Assembly (NCBI RefSeq): GCF_905147045.1
Contig: NC_065889.1
Coordinates: forward strand, 7,197,001-7,261,000
DNA length: 64,000 nt
Source: Nymphalis io
Taxonomy: Eukaryota > Arthropoda > Insecta > Lepidoptera > Nymphalidae
Direction of reading: 5' to 3'
Below the pieces are notes generated by a model. It ran no database searches and was not told where the DNA came from. It saw only the letters and a program-made list of their open reading frames with translations. The stretch's first letter is position 1. Every line of letters starts with the position of its first letter. The translations under genes and the position numbers were made by a program. This document shows, in pieces, positions 11,988 through 25,264 of the stretch.

Positions 11988-14900
11988 GGAGATCTTTATT
12001 CCTCCTGCTATTGGCATGGCCTATAGCCTGTTAACATATTCATGCTTCTTAGGTCATCATTATCATTTGCTTACCCTTACACATATTAAGGTTTAGCGCA
12101 GTGTGACGTTCACCTTTGTCCGACGCCAGCACACCTTGGTAATACTTTAGCTGGAAGGTTAATACCATGGCACCATATGGGTGGTTGAAGAGCTCACGTG
12201 CTCAATTGACAAGAGTGCCTAACAAAATTCCGTTAACTCATACAAAATCTACGGTATGTTATCTATTGGATCGATTCTATTGGCACGGGAACATACTCAC
12301 ATTCACTACCATAATATAAGTTGTTATAGTTTTTACTTATTAAACCATTATAGTGTGCGAAATAGTTAATTTATATCAAGTAGTTTCTACAAAATTGTGA
12401 TTCGCGTTACGTGAGTTAGTTTTTATTAGTTCAGGTGGTATTGGAGGTCTTGAGATATTTTTTTATTTATATTATTTGTATAACTTTGATAGAGAGCTGT
12501 ATATGAAATCACTTTATTTCAAAATATATTTTATATAATCAAATATGTACAAAATATCTCTTTTAGCAAGCCTAACAGCCAAGAGCTTTCAAGACAAAAA
12601 AAAATTGTTAAAACTGTAATCTTTTTATGTAATTTACTTGAAGATCTCTATCCATTTGAGATGCTTTGCAGAGCTGCTCCGCCAAGGCACTATCGCCTCG
12701 TGCTGCCTCTTCGCTTAGTCGCAGTCGTACACAAGCGCGTTCACACAAATCTTTCTCGACCAATGTTAAGCTATCTCGTTCCTCCTCGGCAACCTGTGCG
12801 AGCTCTTTAACATTCTTGGCCAATTCAGTGCAAACACTTTTGTAGCCGTTCCGTTCCTCTATTGTCTTTTTTATCTAAAACAGAAATATTTGACAATTAT
12901 ATGTACAAAGACATATCTTATTATATATGACACATAGAAATAACATTATGATCAAGTCACGGAAGACACCTAAATGCCAAGGTTTGGTTCTACCAGTGAC
13001 AGCCGGTTTTTCATTAAAGTTCCGAGTCAAGTTATTTAAGGCTATGGTAAATACACAGTATAAGGTACATAAAAATAGTGTTCACTTAAATACTTCATGG
13101 TACTTTAATATGATGCTTATAAATTGCAAAATGTCATAATTTTCTAACTTGTTTAGTGATATCGTCTTCTTTCTCTAACGCTAAGCCAAGACGACGTTGG
13201 AAACCAAGTTCTAGGTCCTTCCAGGCGGCTTCAGCTCGTTCAAGCAGTTCAACCCGTTCAGCTTCACGACGAGCGAGTTTTGCCGCTCGACTTCTTAGCT
13301 CACACACCGCTGTATCCAAATCCGCTAAGCGTTGCACACAAGCCGAATCCATGCAGCACGCCTAGCAAAATATTATTTTAATAAATTACATTTAAAAAAT
13401 TCACAAGAAAAAATCAATAATTTCTTATTATACACTCCATACAATCTGACCAATCATTTCATAATAACTCATCATTTTGATAGAATAATGCAAGAATATG
13501 TGTAATAAATATATTCGTGATTAATGGGATTATAAACACAAATAAAGTACAGTTTTTTGTGTGGCCGATTGATTAAACATACTACTTAATGATCAAAAGT
13601 TAATTACAATAACTCACAGCATCTATTTTGTTCATTATATCATTTGGATTTTTTTGTGTTTTTCTAGTAGTATGATGTGAACAAGGCGTGCTTTCCATGC
13701 GCATAATAATTTTCGTTTCTACCGGCAACTTAACCACGGGTCCCATTAGTGACTTGGTGTCAAAATTCGAGGAGTCAATGTCTTTAGAATACACTGGTTG
13801 TTCGTGATAAAAATCATTCCTCGGTTTCGAATATATACTTGATTTGTTGACAATATCAATATTCGCGTTATTTGAATTCTCGGAAGATTGTTGAACGGGT
13901 TTATTACGATTTTGTTCGATGAATCTAAAAAATAAACAATATGTACAAAACAAATTACGATCAACGATACAATGCTAAAACATGACGCGTATATGTTTAA
14001 TATCAGATGAATATATACTAATATTATTATTTTCTCTATTTAAAACCATATGATAATTGCAATTATGAAAAATTATATTAAAATAAAAAAGGGTGACCGC
14101 AATTGTTGTGGTCTTACTCCCGAGACGCACCACAAGATCTTTCACGTCAAAAAAGCTGTTATTTGAATATGATTTCCATTTCGCAAATGCTACAAGAAAT
14201 CTCTTCAAGAGATAATAATGCTTTTAATACTTAGTTTTATTTTTACATTGTATAACCGTTTCATTTCTAGTACTTACGTTTTTATAAATTACTTAATAAA
14301 TAAATAACAAAAAAGTAATAAAAACGCTATATAACGCATTGGTTGAAACGACTAGTATTTTTTTATTTAGCCTTACATACAATACAAAAATTGTTATCGG
14401 ACACAGCTATTTTTTATGGATGCTGCCGTTATCATTAAAACTTGTTAAAAATAAGTAAATAATATGTTCATATATTTAAATAAGATAATATAATCAGAAC
14501 AATTTACGTTGCGTCAACTAAATAGTAAAATCTAGTACATTTATTGTAATTAAATTGGCAGTGTATGAGCCAAAGACATACTTAGCATAATACCTTGTTA
14601 TAAAGTTACACAACTACCCGCGTATCTTGCTATTAAGAGTGGTAATTGTATCTTACCTTGACATTATTCAAAGGTTTGTTAATTGTTAATTACAAAGTTA
14701 AAAATAATCAATAACTCCTCAGAAATCAATGAAAACTAATCATCCCGCATCAATTAAATACCGATTATTACTATTAGGGTATCGATAAGATTAATTGTGT
14801 AAATAAAAGGAAAATTTTTCAACATATTGGAAATATCTACAATTCTTATTAAAATAGTTAAAAATATATTTCAATGGTTATAACTGTGTTCAAATTCACG

Positions 14901-16295
14901 AGGTAATCTTCAAAGTATAATCTCTTACAAGGGCTTATAATTGTCACCACATAAACAGAGCGTAATAATAACTTTTAATTATCTTCATTGTATTTGACGA
15001 CTGTACTTAGGTTCCTTTTCCCGTTTATAAGAGTCCGAAGTAAACTGTTATATCTCCCGGTCGTTACACATATCCAGATGGCACGCATTTTAAAAATATC
15101 GTTTTTTTATGTTTGGACTGCTGCATTAATTACACCCGTAATCATTATTAAAAATGCATTACCGATACCATCTTTTTACTCTTTACATAAAACAATGAAA
15201 GGTATTTGTTTATACACTGATACCAAAAAGAATTTACACTGGTAACACTGTTTACACTGGTGGAACTTTGTACAAGCTTGTCTGGGTAGGTACCACCCAC
15301 TTATCAGATATTCTACCGCAAAACAACAGTACTTGGTATTGTTGTGTTCCGGTTTGAAGGGTAATTACACTGGCTCACTGCCAGTGTAATTTCAGGCACA
15401 AGGGACATAACATCTTAGTTCCCAAGGTTGGTGGCGCATTGGTGATGTAAGCGATGGTTAACATTTTTTCAATGCCAATGTCTATGGTCGTTGGTGACCA
15501 CTTACCATCAGGTGGCCCATATGCCCGTCCGCCTTCCTATTCTATAAAAAAAGGCTTATTATGTAAATGACTCATAAATATTTTTTATTTGGTAAAGAAT
15601 TGCGTAAGGTTATAGAATATTAAAGTATATCAATCTATTATACGCTAGTAAATTATATTCACAAGAAGCTTATAATTAAATAAATAATTAAGAATAATTG
15701 ATGATAATGATAATGATGCCCTGGCTGACGATTTCGATCACGGTCACTAAAGAGAGACTATTATGGATTTGGATGTAATGTAGTGCGCAAGTATTTGAGG
15801 AGACGTAAATGCCCTATTCCCTCACTCTCATAATCCAATGGCAAATCCTACAGGACCAAAAAGTGTACAGGCAAATGATCGACGAATTGACATGATTTTT
15901 GACACTGCTAATATCCAAACTCCGGGATGCTACTGAAAATTTCTTGATAACAAACTAATATATATTGGTTAGGTCGGGTTTTAAACCTACAAATCAATGA
16001 GGAATTTTAGAATAATAATTAAAAAAAAAACATGTGTTACCTGTAGTGAAATAGCAACTACAAAGAAACCATAATCACTACCATTAAGATAAAATATATA
16101 TATATATAAGCTCTAGCTTCTCTATGTAATAAAATCTTACTGATAAAGGCTGTCTGTATCTTTGTGCCCAAGCTGCTGCCAGGCTAGTATCGCGCAAGTG
16201 AGATGCCGTTCCTCCGGCGTCTGTGAGATCATTTCGAGCTCGTCACGCGACTCACGATCAAATCGCTCGTGCGCCGAGCGCATCGCATGCTGCAT
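3904..16295 (-). CDS. Unknown coiled-coil, CxC-rich protein, about 1,662 aa (11 exons)
   Basis: I do not recognise this gene. Exons in transcription order: 16295-16141, 13924-13618, 13361-13149, 12874-12638, 11503-11318, 9775-9533, 9281-9027, 8930-8717, 7499-7360, 7278-7210, 6873-3904. Every junction fits GT-AG and phase; the total of 4,989 nt is an exact multiple of three and ends in TAA. Residues about 155-445 (exons 3-6) are rich in Glu, Lys, Arg and Leu in heptad-like spacing, so probably coiled coil. Thirteen Cys-x-Cys motifs lie between residue 416 and the C-terminus. The last exon alone encodes 989 residues, low in complexity and rich in Asn, Ser and Lys. No signal peptide or membrane segment is visible. 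The ATG at 16295 is the first in frame after a stop, but its context is weak and a TGCAG acceptor overlaps it, so another 5' exon is possible. A cytoskeletal or centrosomal role is a guess from composition only. Confidence 0.8.
9776..11317. other. Intron 5 of the coiled-coil gene, no gene seen
   Basis: A 1.5 kb AT-rich intron between exons 5 and 6. The open frame at 10794-11042 (minus) has no coding character. No repeat family was recognised. Confidence 0.55.
11504..12637. other. Intron 4 of the coiled-coil gene with an unclassified GC-richer patch
   Basis: AT-rich, with an AT dinucleotide run at about 11958-11987. A patch at about 12085-12230 is clearly less AT-rich than its surroundings and has no open frame. 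It may be a remnant of a mobile element that I cannot place. Confidence 0.45.
15250..15551 (+). mobile_element. Dispersed repeat family A, copy 1
   Basis: About 300 bp that recurs at 19116-19400 (+) and 40885-41162 (-), with a decayed piece at 22350-22490. Shared landmarks are GCTTGTCTGGGTAGGTACCA, GTACTTGGTATTGTTGTG, GGCGCATTGGTGATG, CACTTACCATCAGGTGGCCC, and an end in CTTCCTATTCTATAAA. It has no coding frame. From memory this ending is common in butterfly genomes and may be the 3' UTR of a non-LTR element or a SINE; the class is undecided. It lies in intron 1 of the coiled-coil gene. Confidence 0.75.
15709..15990 (+). mobile_element. Dispersed repeat family B, copy 1
   Basis: Short non-coding repeat with the landmark order CACGG, AGAGACTA, AGTGCGCAAGT, CCCTCACTCTCATAATCC, then a GACCGG/AGACC-like stretch. 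Related copies lie at about 27395-27710 (-), 29690-29870 (+), 44735-44890 (+) and 50025-50225 (+). All are diverged. The family looks like a lepidopteran SINE or MITE; its boundaries here are approximate. Confidence 0.6.
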
Positions 16296-17423
16296 CAGCC
16301 AATATATTTCAATGAATAATTAAAACATCGTACTGTTTCTATATCATTTTGAAATAGTTAAGTGTAAGACGTAATCATCGTAATAATAAAGATTAAATTA
16401 AAAACATTGAAACTACCATCTAATATACTTTTAAAACTTGTTTTCTCTCTGATTTTATGACGTTAGATACACGCTAGTTGGCTGTGAATATTTTGTCAAG
16501 GCCAAGCATGGAAAATGGTCGACATAGTTTGTTGTAAAAAAATAACACCGAAATAGTTCAAATGTAGGTCAGCCTTATCTTATAAAATCTAAGGGAAATA
16601 CTTCAGTTTAGTGGTTTAGGCGTGATGAGGTAAGAAACAAACAGACTTTACTTTGAAGTTTATTATATTAAGTCTGTAAAAATAAATATCTTTTGTATTG
16701 TACTACAATACGTACTTTAAAAATAAATCAATTAATTACTATTTAAACCTTAAATTTAAAAATAAACGGACAATTATTCACCCTTAAATCCATACATGGA
16801 TCCTTTTCAAGCACCTTGGAAATATTCCAAATAATAAGAGAACACATCGATGTTAGTTTTGTTGGCAACGAAAACGAACCAGTTTGCCCGTATTTTCTAG
16901 GGCTTTGAGCCTGGAAACAATAATTTTTGGCGTATTTTTATATCACACGATATTCTACTTCCACCTGTCTATTTACCATTTTCATTGAGATATTGTCTGA
17001 TTTAGCATAAATTACCACGCGTAATTTTGGTTTAGATTTGAAACCTATAATTTATTTAAGGAAATTATATTTTTGACACATTTTTTCTAGAAATTTGTTG
17101 CATACTTCATCTTTGTTTGACATATATCATTAATAGAAAAATCCCCGTTACCACAAAGTTTGAATTCTTCTGATCACAGATCTCCTAATTAATATCTACA
17201 ATTGGAAATTTATGTCAAAGATGTAATTAAGCTAACGTTAATATATAATTCAAATAAGAAAGATAATAAAAACTTATTTAATTATAATCTGAAGGATCGC
17301 CACAATAGTATAGTTTGTGAACGAGGTTAAACGCAATAATTACCGTACAATTGTCAAGAAACACGTTATAAAGATGGCGATTTAATTTGTTCATTTTATA
17401 AGATTAGAGTAACTAATAAATGG
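16296..17423. other. Upstream flank of the coiled-coil gene, nothing convincing
   Basis: AT-rich sequence upstream of the first recognised exon of the minus-strand gene. It should contain a promoter or an extra 5' exon, but no TATA/initiator pair or GC-rich block marks it. No coding frame was supported. Confidence 0.4.
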
Positions 17424-17600
17424 AGCCGAGATGGTCTATTGCATGAAACAAAATCGCGGGTTCAATGCCGGGCGAACCACATGAAGTTTTAATGTGTTTA
17501 TTTTTATGCTATAATTAATCTTGTACTCAGTAGTTACAACAACGTGAAAACTTGCACATGTCCGGTGAAATTCTGCATTAATAATACACTGAGCGTGTAT
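17424..17600 (+). mobile_element. Degenerate tRNA-derived SINE
   Basis: Starts GCCGAGATGG like the full SINE at 25680 and keeps a B-box-like GGGTTCAATGCC, then CACATGAA and a diverged body (TCCGGTGAAATTCTGC). The A box is damaged and the RTE-like tail is lost. Confidence 0.65.
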
Positions 17601-17964
17601 TACGTGAACCTTAAAACGCGCAATAAAACTTAAAACTTCTCATCAGGCGAGAAGGCCTGTGTCCAGCTACTGTACATTTTTGAACTATTACGATTACAGT
17701 AATTATATACCCTGTATCTGAGACTACTTAATTTTCTTTAATTAATCCATACTGTTTATTGTAATATGCTAATTGCTTTTTTTGACTTAACCTTGGTCGC
17801 CAAGTGTTCTTCTTTCTTCCAAGAAACATTAGCATTGCGATATACGACAATATCTGTGCATTACATTACATGTGTAGCTATTATTTTAAAAACGATATAC
17901 GTTTATATAATTTGACAAAAAAAAGATGTTGTGGTCATTTCGGCGGTGTTTTCAGTAAGTGAGC

Positions 17965-18115
17965 TACATCATCAACATCATTATCAACCCATTTTCGTCC
18001 ACTATTGGACATAGGCCTCTCCAATGGCACGTCACTGAGCTCGATCTTCAGCTCTCAATCTCCATTTGCTGCCAGCCACTTTGCGTATATCGTCACTCCT
18101 CAAGCCGTGGTCTCA
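17965..18115 (-). mobile_element. 3' end of an RTE-type LINE, minus orientation
   Basis: On the minus strand it reads an RTE C-terminus (DDIRKVAGSKWRLRAEDRA, then GEAYVQ-stop-WT), followed by GATGATGTTGATGATG. This matches the element at 1-174 in layout but is a separate, diverged copy. The rest of the LINE is absent. Confidence 0.75.
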
Positions 18116-19115
18116 ACTCTACAATATTAAATAAATAAATTTTAATATATACTTAGTATGTAAATCTTAACAACATACAAGAACACAGTAATATATAATA
18201 TTGCTATTAAGCGGAAGTTGAACGAGTGAATCGGTGTCATCTACCGTCTTGTGATATTATCACCAATTAATGTGAAGGACTTTTACGTTGATACAAAGTC
18301 TACATTAAGATATTACTCGCAGATTCAAAATAATATTTCGTTGGACAAAGAGCAAGTCAAACACTTATTTATCTAAAGGTCATCGATCAATAATTATCCA
18401 ATCAATATAAAAATAATTATCCAAGTAATTATGTATCGGAATGTAGATAGATATTGTCTATTAATCTGTGTGAGCTGAGAGATATCGGAATATAGGCAAT
18501 ACAAATAATTACATTTGTATACACTAAAAACTAAACTAAAGAAAAAACATAATAGTGGTAATTAGAAGTACATTTTGATTTAATATTGTATATTTATAAG
18601 TATTCATATATCTCTTGTATTAAGATAAGACTTACCTTTTAAAATAATATAAGTATTTAATGAAAAATGAAAAATGTTTTATTGATAACAATTAAAGCTT
18701 TCTCATATTTGCAAGTACTAGGTTAATACCCGTCTTACTGGGTTACCCGCTCTTCGACCAAGCAAACTTAACGTACCAACACAGTCATCATCGACACAGT
18801 AAAATACCGAGAGGTTATGTTTTATTTAAAGTTTGACCTTAAATAACCTTGACAATAATGTATTAAGACTAATACTGTTCTTTTTTAGTTTCCAGCTAAT
18901 ATAAAAATAGTATAGTTAAAAAAATATTTATAAATACAACGCATGAGATCTTGTTAGGTTCTACAGATCTATATAAGATCACGACTCATTATTCTTTAGA
19001 TCGATTTCCGCATAGTAAAATACATATATAATAGCATAATATTTACAAGAATCCTTTTATATTTATTAATCGTTTTGTGTAATTTCATAATTATATATTT
19101 TCATTTATTGTTCAT

Positions 19116-19400
19116 ACTGGTGGTAGAGCTTTGTGCAAGCTCGTCTGGGTAGGTACCACTCATCAGATGTTCTACCGCAAAACAGCAGTACTTGGTATTG
19201 TTGTGTTCCGGTTTAAAGGGTGAGTGAGCCAGTGTAATTACAGGCACAAGGGACATAACATCTTAATTCCCAAGGTTGGTGGCGCATTGGTGATGCAAGC
19301 GATGGTTAACATTTCTTACAATGCCAATGTCTAGGGAGACCTCGTGACCACTTACCATCAGGTGGCCCATATGCTCGTCCAACTTCCTATTCTACAAATA
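19116..19400 (+). mobile_element. Dispersed repeat family A, copy 2
   Basis: Same landmarks in the same order as the copy at 15250-15551, ending CTTCCTATTCTACAAA. A few small deletions separate the two copies. Confidence 0.75.
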
Positions 19401-20904
19401 TATTTGTAATAATAACATTTTGATATTTAATGACCTCTATTGACCATTACTACTTGTAACTGTTAGCTAAAGAATGCATTATAAGATATTTTAATTTAAA
19501 GAACTCAAATACCCTTAGGAACTGTAACAAACTTATTTAAACTACCTACAATTACTGATTAAGGAGATAAATATTTCATATTAATAGTTTATTTAATTTA
19601 CTTTATATTGTTTTCTCACATTTCATTGATTTTTTTCTGCTAAGTGGTAAGTGGATTTTTAATATTTTTAAGTTGGCAACATGGGCTTTTTAAAATTAAA
19701 AAAAGACTAAAAAGGTGTTGTAAAAACATCGAGGGATATAATAAATCACCAAGTTGGATATTTGGTTTTTTTATTTATAATCTGTATCGTACACCTCCGT
19801 CCACCATATTAGGAGATAGGAAACCAACCTACCAGAAAAACTGTGTTTATAAATGAAATGAATAATTTATTGATGATAATATTATTAGAATATTCAAGTT
19901 CTATAAAAAAACTAAATCAGTCGGTTATAATTAAATGTTTTATAAATTCTGTTTTGATAATAGTGTAACAACAATATACTATTGTAATGATAATGACGGA
20001 TTAATTTTTACGTAGTAGCGCAAGTCATGTTTTTTTTTAAAATGCCACATATAAAAGTTCATAACATTACTAGTAAAGAAAGTAATTGATGTTACTCAAG
20101 TGCGTGCTAAAAAAATCCAATTATAATAATGGAAAACTTTCAAAGCTTTACAGTCTTGGATAGAAATTTTAAGCAAAAAATATCCTTGACATTGCCAAGT
20201 AGATAAAATCTGGGGCAGCCAAATATAGGAATGCAGCGGCTTATTCTTAAGATGAATACTACATACAAGTACCTACGTACGTCGGAAACATACGCAAATA
20301 ATTGAAAGTTGTATCGAGTCTCTCAGAGGCGAGTAACTGTGAACCGTTATAATTGTGCTTTGAGGTCACGCTTCTAAATATTGGACGAATTATTTTATTC
20401 ATATAGCAATCTTATATATTTCAAATTATTATGTCATATAGAATAATAAAATACGCTTATACAAATTGAATTAACTCTGTCCTTTTATTTGCTATTCATT
20501 TAAATATATAACCAAATATTTGTTTTACATAAAAACACTACAACGAGTTTCATGACTTTTAAACTAAACCGAAAAACAGGAGTTTGATCACGTATTCTCT
20601 TAACTTAGTGTCCCATTAAAATCTCAAGCGCCTATCATCTCGACGTGACACAAAAGAGGAAAGCAGTAGAGGAAAAACACTTAATTAATGGTCCTTTCGA
20701 ATAAATTAGTACTCTTTCATAAATTGATATATTTTTCAAATGTGCATGAAATAATTTGTTATTACTTTAACATATTCGACTTATAACTTATCCTCGATCA
20801 ATTTTCATTACTAGCTTTCTTAAGATTCAACGAAATGATATATTGCGAAGGTGATTCATCATTGCAATGTTCGCAGTGAATACATCATACCTAATAAAAA
20901 AACA
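19401..20904. other. AT-rich intergenic sequence, nothing recognised
   Basis: No gene, RNA or repeat family was supported. The short open frame at 19644-19856 is AT-driven and lacks coding character. Confidence 0.5.
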
Positions 20905-21060
20905 AAAGAGAAGGGTCGATATACCCGAAGCAGGCGGCGCCGCCGGCGCGGGCGCCACTGGCCGGTTCCCATCGTTAACGGTCCGGGCCTTCCAAGTATA
21001 GCCAGCATTAGCTGCAATGTGATGCGAGTGCTACCACACTATTTTTAGCGCAAACTCCGT
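20905..21060. other. Isolated GC-rich block of unknown nature
   Basis: About 150 bp with a run of CG/GC (GGCGGCGCCGCCGGCGCGGG at about 20933-20952) in an otherwise very AT-rich region. The minus strand has an open frame with an Ala/Pro stretch (RPVAPAPAAPPASG), preceded by a TTGCAG acceptor-like site and followed by GGTATAT. It could be an isolated exon, a small CpG-rich promoter, or a TE relic. Its phase does not join the first exon of the coiled-coil gene. Confidence 0.4.
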
Positions 21061-22065
21061 GTCAACAAGAAAGCTGCATTCATACGTCGGGTGTCAAGGC
21101 CCATACGTCCTATTACCTGTTTAAACTAACGTTCAATGGCACGTCTTTTACATAATAATGTCAATGTAATTACTTGCTACTTACCTTTATTTAACTACAT
21201 TTATTATATTATGTCATTATTAATTTTTGCATAAAATAGTTTTTTTTTATTATTAACATTAACATAGGTAATTAATATCTAACCACATATTTTATGATAT
21301 TGTTGCAAAATGTATTGTAACTGCTTATTGTATTTTGTTTAATTTTTTTTCTAGCACACTTTAATAAGCACCATTTTGTTTATTCAAATTTCTTGTTAAG
21401 TTAATTTAAATTAAAAAATAATGTTTTTGATAATAATTTTTATTTATCCCTAATTGTTTGTTTTATAATATAATATACATATCACGCTGATAAATTTGAG
21501 TAAATTCAATTCAATTCTTAGGCAGCTATTGTCAGTAGAATCGAAATTTTATTTATTTTACCAATAAAATATTATATGAATAAAACTAGCAAATATTCTT
21601 AATTTAAATAAACGAAGATTACCTTTCAGTAAAATATATTGATCAATAATTTGAACAATTACAAAAAACAATTAAAATAATACGTTCGAACTTCTATTTT
21701 GTACTTAACGTTGCATCATTAACGAACCTTAAATATTTGAGTTGAAACTCAAATATATTCTCATTTAAACGTCAAACAAAACGGGTGATACATTTACTGA
21801 TATTATAAAACTGAAACGTATTGTTTGAACGCACTGATCTCGGAATAATACAGCTTAAAAGAAATGCGTTTAATATTCCATATTTGAGTAAGGGTCTATT
21901 TTACCGTAAAAAAGTAACCAATATGACAAACTGTATGAATATAAATCAATCTTAAAACCCTTCGACGATTATTATCATTTTATGCACAATTATGTATTTG
22001 ATGGCTATTGTTTTAATTTAAGATATAATGTAAACAAATATTAAAATAATAGTAATATCTATCGC

Positions 22066-22097
22066 TCAGCAATATTTACTTTCGCAAATATTGCTGA
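22066..22097. repeat. 12-bp inverted repeat (hairpin)
   Basis: TCAGCAATATTT at 22066-22077 pairs perfectly with AAATATTGCTGA at 22086-22097 across an 8-nt loop. It is short, and no function is implied. Confidence 0.6.
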
Positions 22098-22349
22098 ATG
22101 ATGAATTACACTTAATTATATTTTCATACTTCCAAACCCTAAGAAAAGTAAAATTTTATATTTATAAAATATTTTATTACAAAATTATGATAATATCTTG
22201 CTTCTTCTTATATTTACTTAATAATAATGTAGATTTATACTGGCTTTGACTGATTGCAACCTATCCAAACAAGGAATAGATAAGAAATCAGCAAGCTAAT
22301 AAATTCACGAACATAATAATTTAAAAAATATACTTTTTTTTTTAATGTT

Positions 22350-22490
22350 AGCAGATTCCAAATGAACGACTACATTCGTGGCGCATTGACGATGTTAGGA
22401 ATGGTTAGATTATATATCTTACAGTGCGGAAGTTTAATGGACACTGGTCCACTTACCACAAGGCGCATTTGCCATTCTTTCAACCAAATT
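22350..22490 (+). mobile_element. Dispersed repeat family A, decayed fragment
   Basis: Retains GTGGCGCATTGACGATG, GGTTAGATT, and CCACTTACCACAAGG in the family A order, with heavy divergence. Confidence 0.5.
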
Positions 22491-25264
22491 AAAATTAAAA
22501 TAAATATGCATCTCTAAATGCATTGTCTAATTTGAGCAGAGCGTTAAGATATGCAAACAATACCGCTCATCTAAATAAGATTGATTTTGAAATTAATATC
22601 AACGAATAAAATAAAATTTTAAATATTCAACATGCTATAAACATGCAAGAAGAAACAAAAACTATTAAAGTAAAAAAAATACAGCTTATATTACCTATGA
22701 TACTAAACAATAACTAATAAGGCTCGTATGGGACTAAGTTATATACCAAAAATTACGTATAAATAGTGCTCATTTGTTTTATGAGTCATGTTTTAACATT
22801 TCCATATATTACAATGTACAGAAAAAATAATAATTGTCTGATCATGTTGAAGCAGTAAGCTATCATTATTGTCTGCATCAATTTGATTTATAGTTACGTA
22901 GTTGTGCATGATTCTTAAAATCAAACAATAAAACTTTCCTCTTATAAATACAAAGTAAATGCTAATGACGATATGATGATAGCAATAATATGTTTATAAT
23001 ATATATGTGTTAAAAGATATATTTATAGCTGTGTTTTTTATTGAAATGAAACAAAATACAGGTTAACAGGTTAAATATTATGGCAACAAAAATATATAAG
23101 AATAGTTTATCATTCAATTTACAACATTATGCAACTGTACACGTCATAATAATATGCATGCTATATAAAATTACTTTACATGTATGCAACGCACAGCTTA
23201 TAACATATAAACATGGCCCAGAGTCAAATAAGTAAATCAAATAGTACAACACAAAAGCTAATTAAATAACTATCTAAGCTAAGAAAGTAAGCAACGATGT
23301 TAATTCGTTAAATATAGAATGAATCTACAAAAATAAATTAATCTAAAAAAACTGAAATTCTGATTTAAATGAATTTATACCAAATAAACTTAAACCTATT
23401 AATTTTTTATTTTTACAAAACTAATTTATTTATTCCTAAAAGCCAGCGTGCTAAGCGTGTACTTTTTAAAAAAATAAAGAAACGCATTTTCTTATATCAG
23501 CTTTATAGTTAGTAAGATTAACGCTTGCAAACATACAAAGACTTCTGCTTTACAATATTCCTTATGTAGATACGTTTATATTTTATCTCGGTGACGGTAG
23601 CTGATAATATATTACAAAGGTATTTAAATATACAGCGTGATATGAAAAACTAACATTATATAAGTAGATTAATGTAAACATTGTTATTATTATGTAACTC
23701 CTATACAGGGAAGTACATATATTCTTAGTACTATGATATAAAACATAATTAAATATTTCTTAAAAATGCTACCAAATCAAACCATTTGATATTTCTTAAA
23801 ATCAAGTCAACGATGATACCTTTAATATACTTAGAACAAGAAAAATTAATTAAATATAAATTTAGTTTTAAACAAGGAAAGTATTGTTTGATAATATTTT
23901 TGATTGGAATCTAAACCTTTTATAGTTTCCGTTTGGCATTTAAAACATGTATAGAAAAAGACGCTGAATGTGCCAAAATTATCAAAGATTCGTGCAATTT
24001 TACATGAGTTTTATTAAAATTCTTTAAAAATAATGGTCTAGTAAATTATTTTCAGTTTAAACTGTAACTTCGAAGTTATAGTGACATCGGTCCGGTCCAG
24101 TAACTTTAGTTGAATACAGAATTTCTTTTTTAGCCCGACTGCCTTTAATTATAGGTTAACGTTATAAAATTTCAAAACGGTCAAGCGTGTATCGACAAAA
24201 TGATATTTTTTTTTTAATTAAGATTTTAAAATGACATCATCTGTGAGAAGTTTTTGATTTGTTTTGTCATCAAGTCACTGTGACAATTATAGCATCGAAA
24301 TAGATACAAATATTCATTACAAATGTTCTAAAAATAATAATTAATGAAAGTGAAAAATTGTTATAGTGATCGTGATTTTAAAATCGCAAATAACAAACTT
24401 GCTAAGCAAATATCTGTTCTTAAATAGGCAAATACAAAACAGTTCAGTGCCTTATTCTCCTCTGTTTGTCAAACAATTTTTTTGTTTGTTAGCTGTTCAC
24501 GTGCTTTAGTATTTTCATTAAAAAAATGTAAATAAGAGTTTAAAAATAACACTCGACACATATAAATTCATATACGTTTCCCGCATAATTTCAATAACGA
24601 TTATGTTCGAATTTCGAACAGTTATCCAAATAAATTGGTAAGTTTTTATTTAACATTTTCAATTTATACATAATTAGTAACCTTTCCAGACTAACAAAAT
24701 ATAAGAGTTCAGTAAGATCAGTACTTTGCCTCAATAAAAAAAACAAACAGCACGTAGTTCTCTACTCACAACTATAATGAAAAAAGAATTATTTTGGGTA
24801 CATATTTTATTCCCTCAACGCTATCAAGTTATATCCACTTTAAAAATGTAATTTATTGAAAACGGTATTTGAAAAATCTAATATTGTGCAAATATGCTTC
24901 TGATATTGAAGTCGATATTTGTTCTCGAGATATTCAATATGAGAGAAACATTTTCGAAGACGTGAATGTTGTCTTTCATAATAAAAGGGAATCACGGTTA
25001 AGAATTTTCTAAATTCCGTAAGTAACTTCTTGGATCAATTTTAACTTATATGACATCCATTATAAGCTACGTTTTCTGTAAAATATTATATATCAAACTA
25101 TTTTGATGAAACTAATACTAATATTCGCTAGCTCGTTTATAGAATAACTATTCTAAAATAATTTAAAAAAAACTCAGTACAGCCTAAAATAATGAAGCGA
25201 TAACGAAGTTTAATTCACAACAGAACCCTAAAATGTAGCTACATATATGAATGAATAGCAACCC

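Larger units (their letters stand above)
21061..25260. other. AT-rich intergenic stretch
   Basis: No coding region was supported. A decayed family A fragment lies at about 22350-22490 and a short hairpin at 22066-22097. The rest appears to be plain AT-rich DNA. Confidence 0.5.

Noticed and set aside
20930..21020. The GC-rich block as the missing first exon of the coiled-coil gene
   Set aside because: The donor phase (1) does not fit the phase-0 acceptor at 16290.
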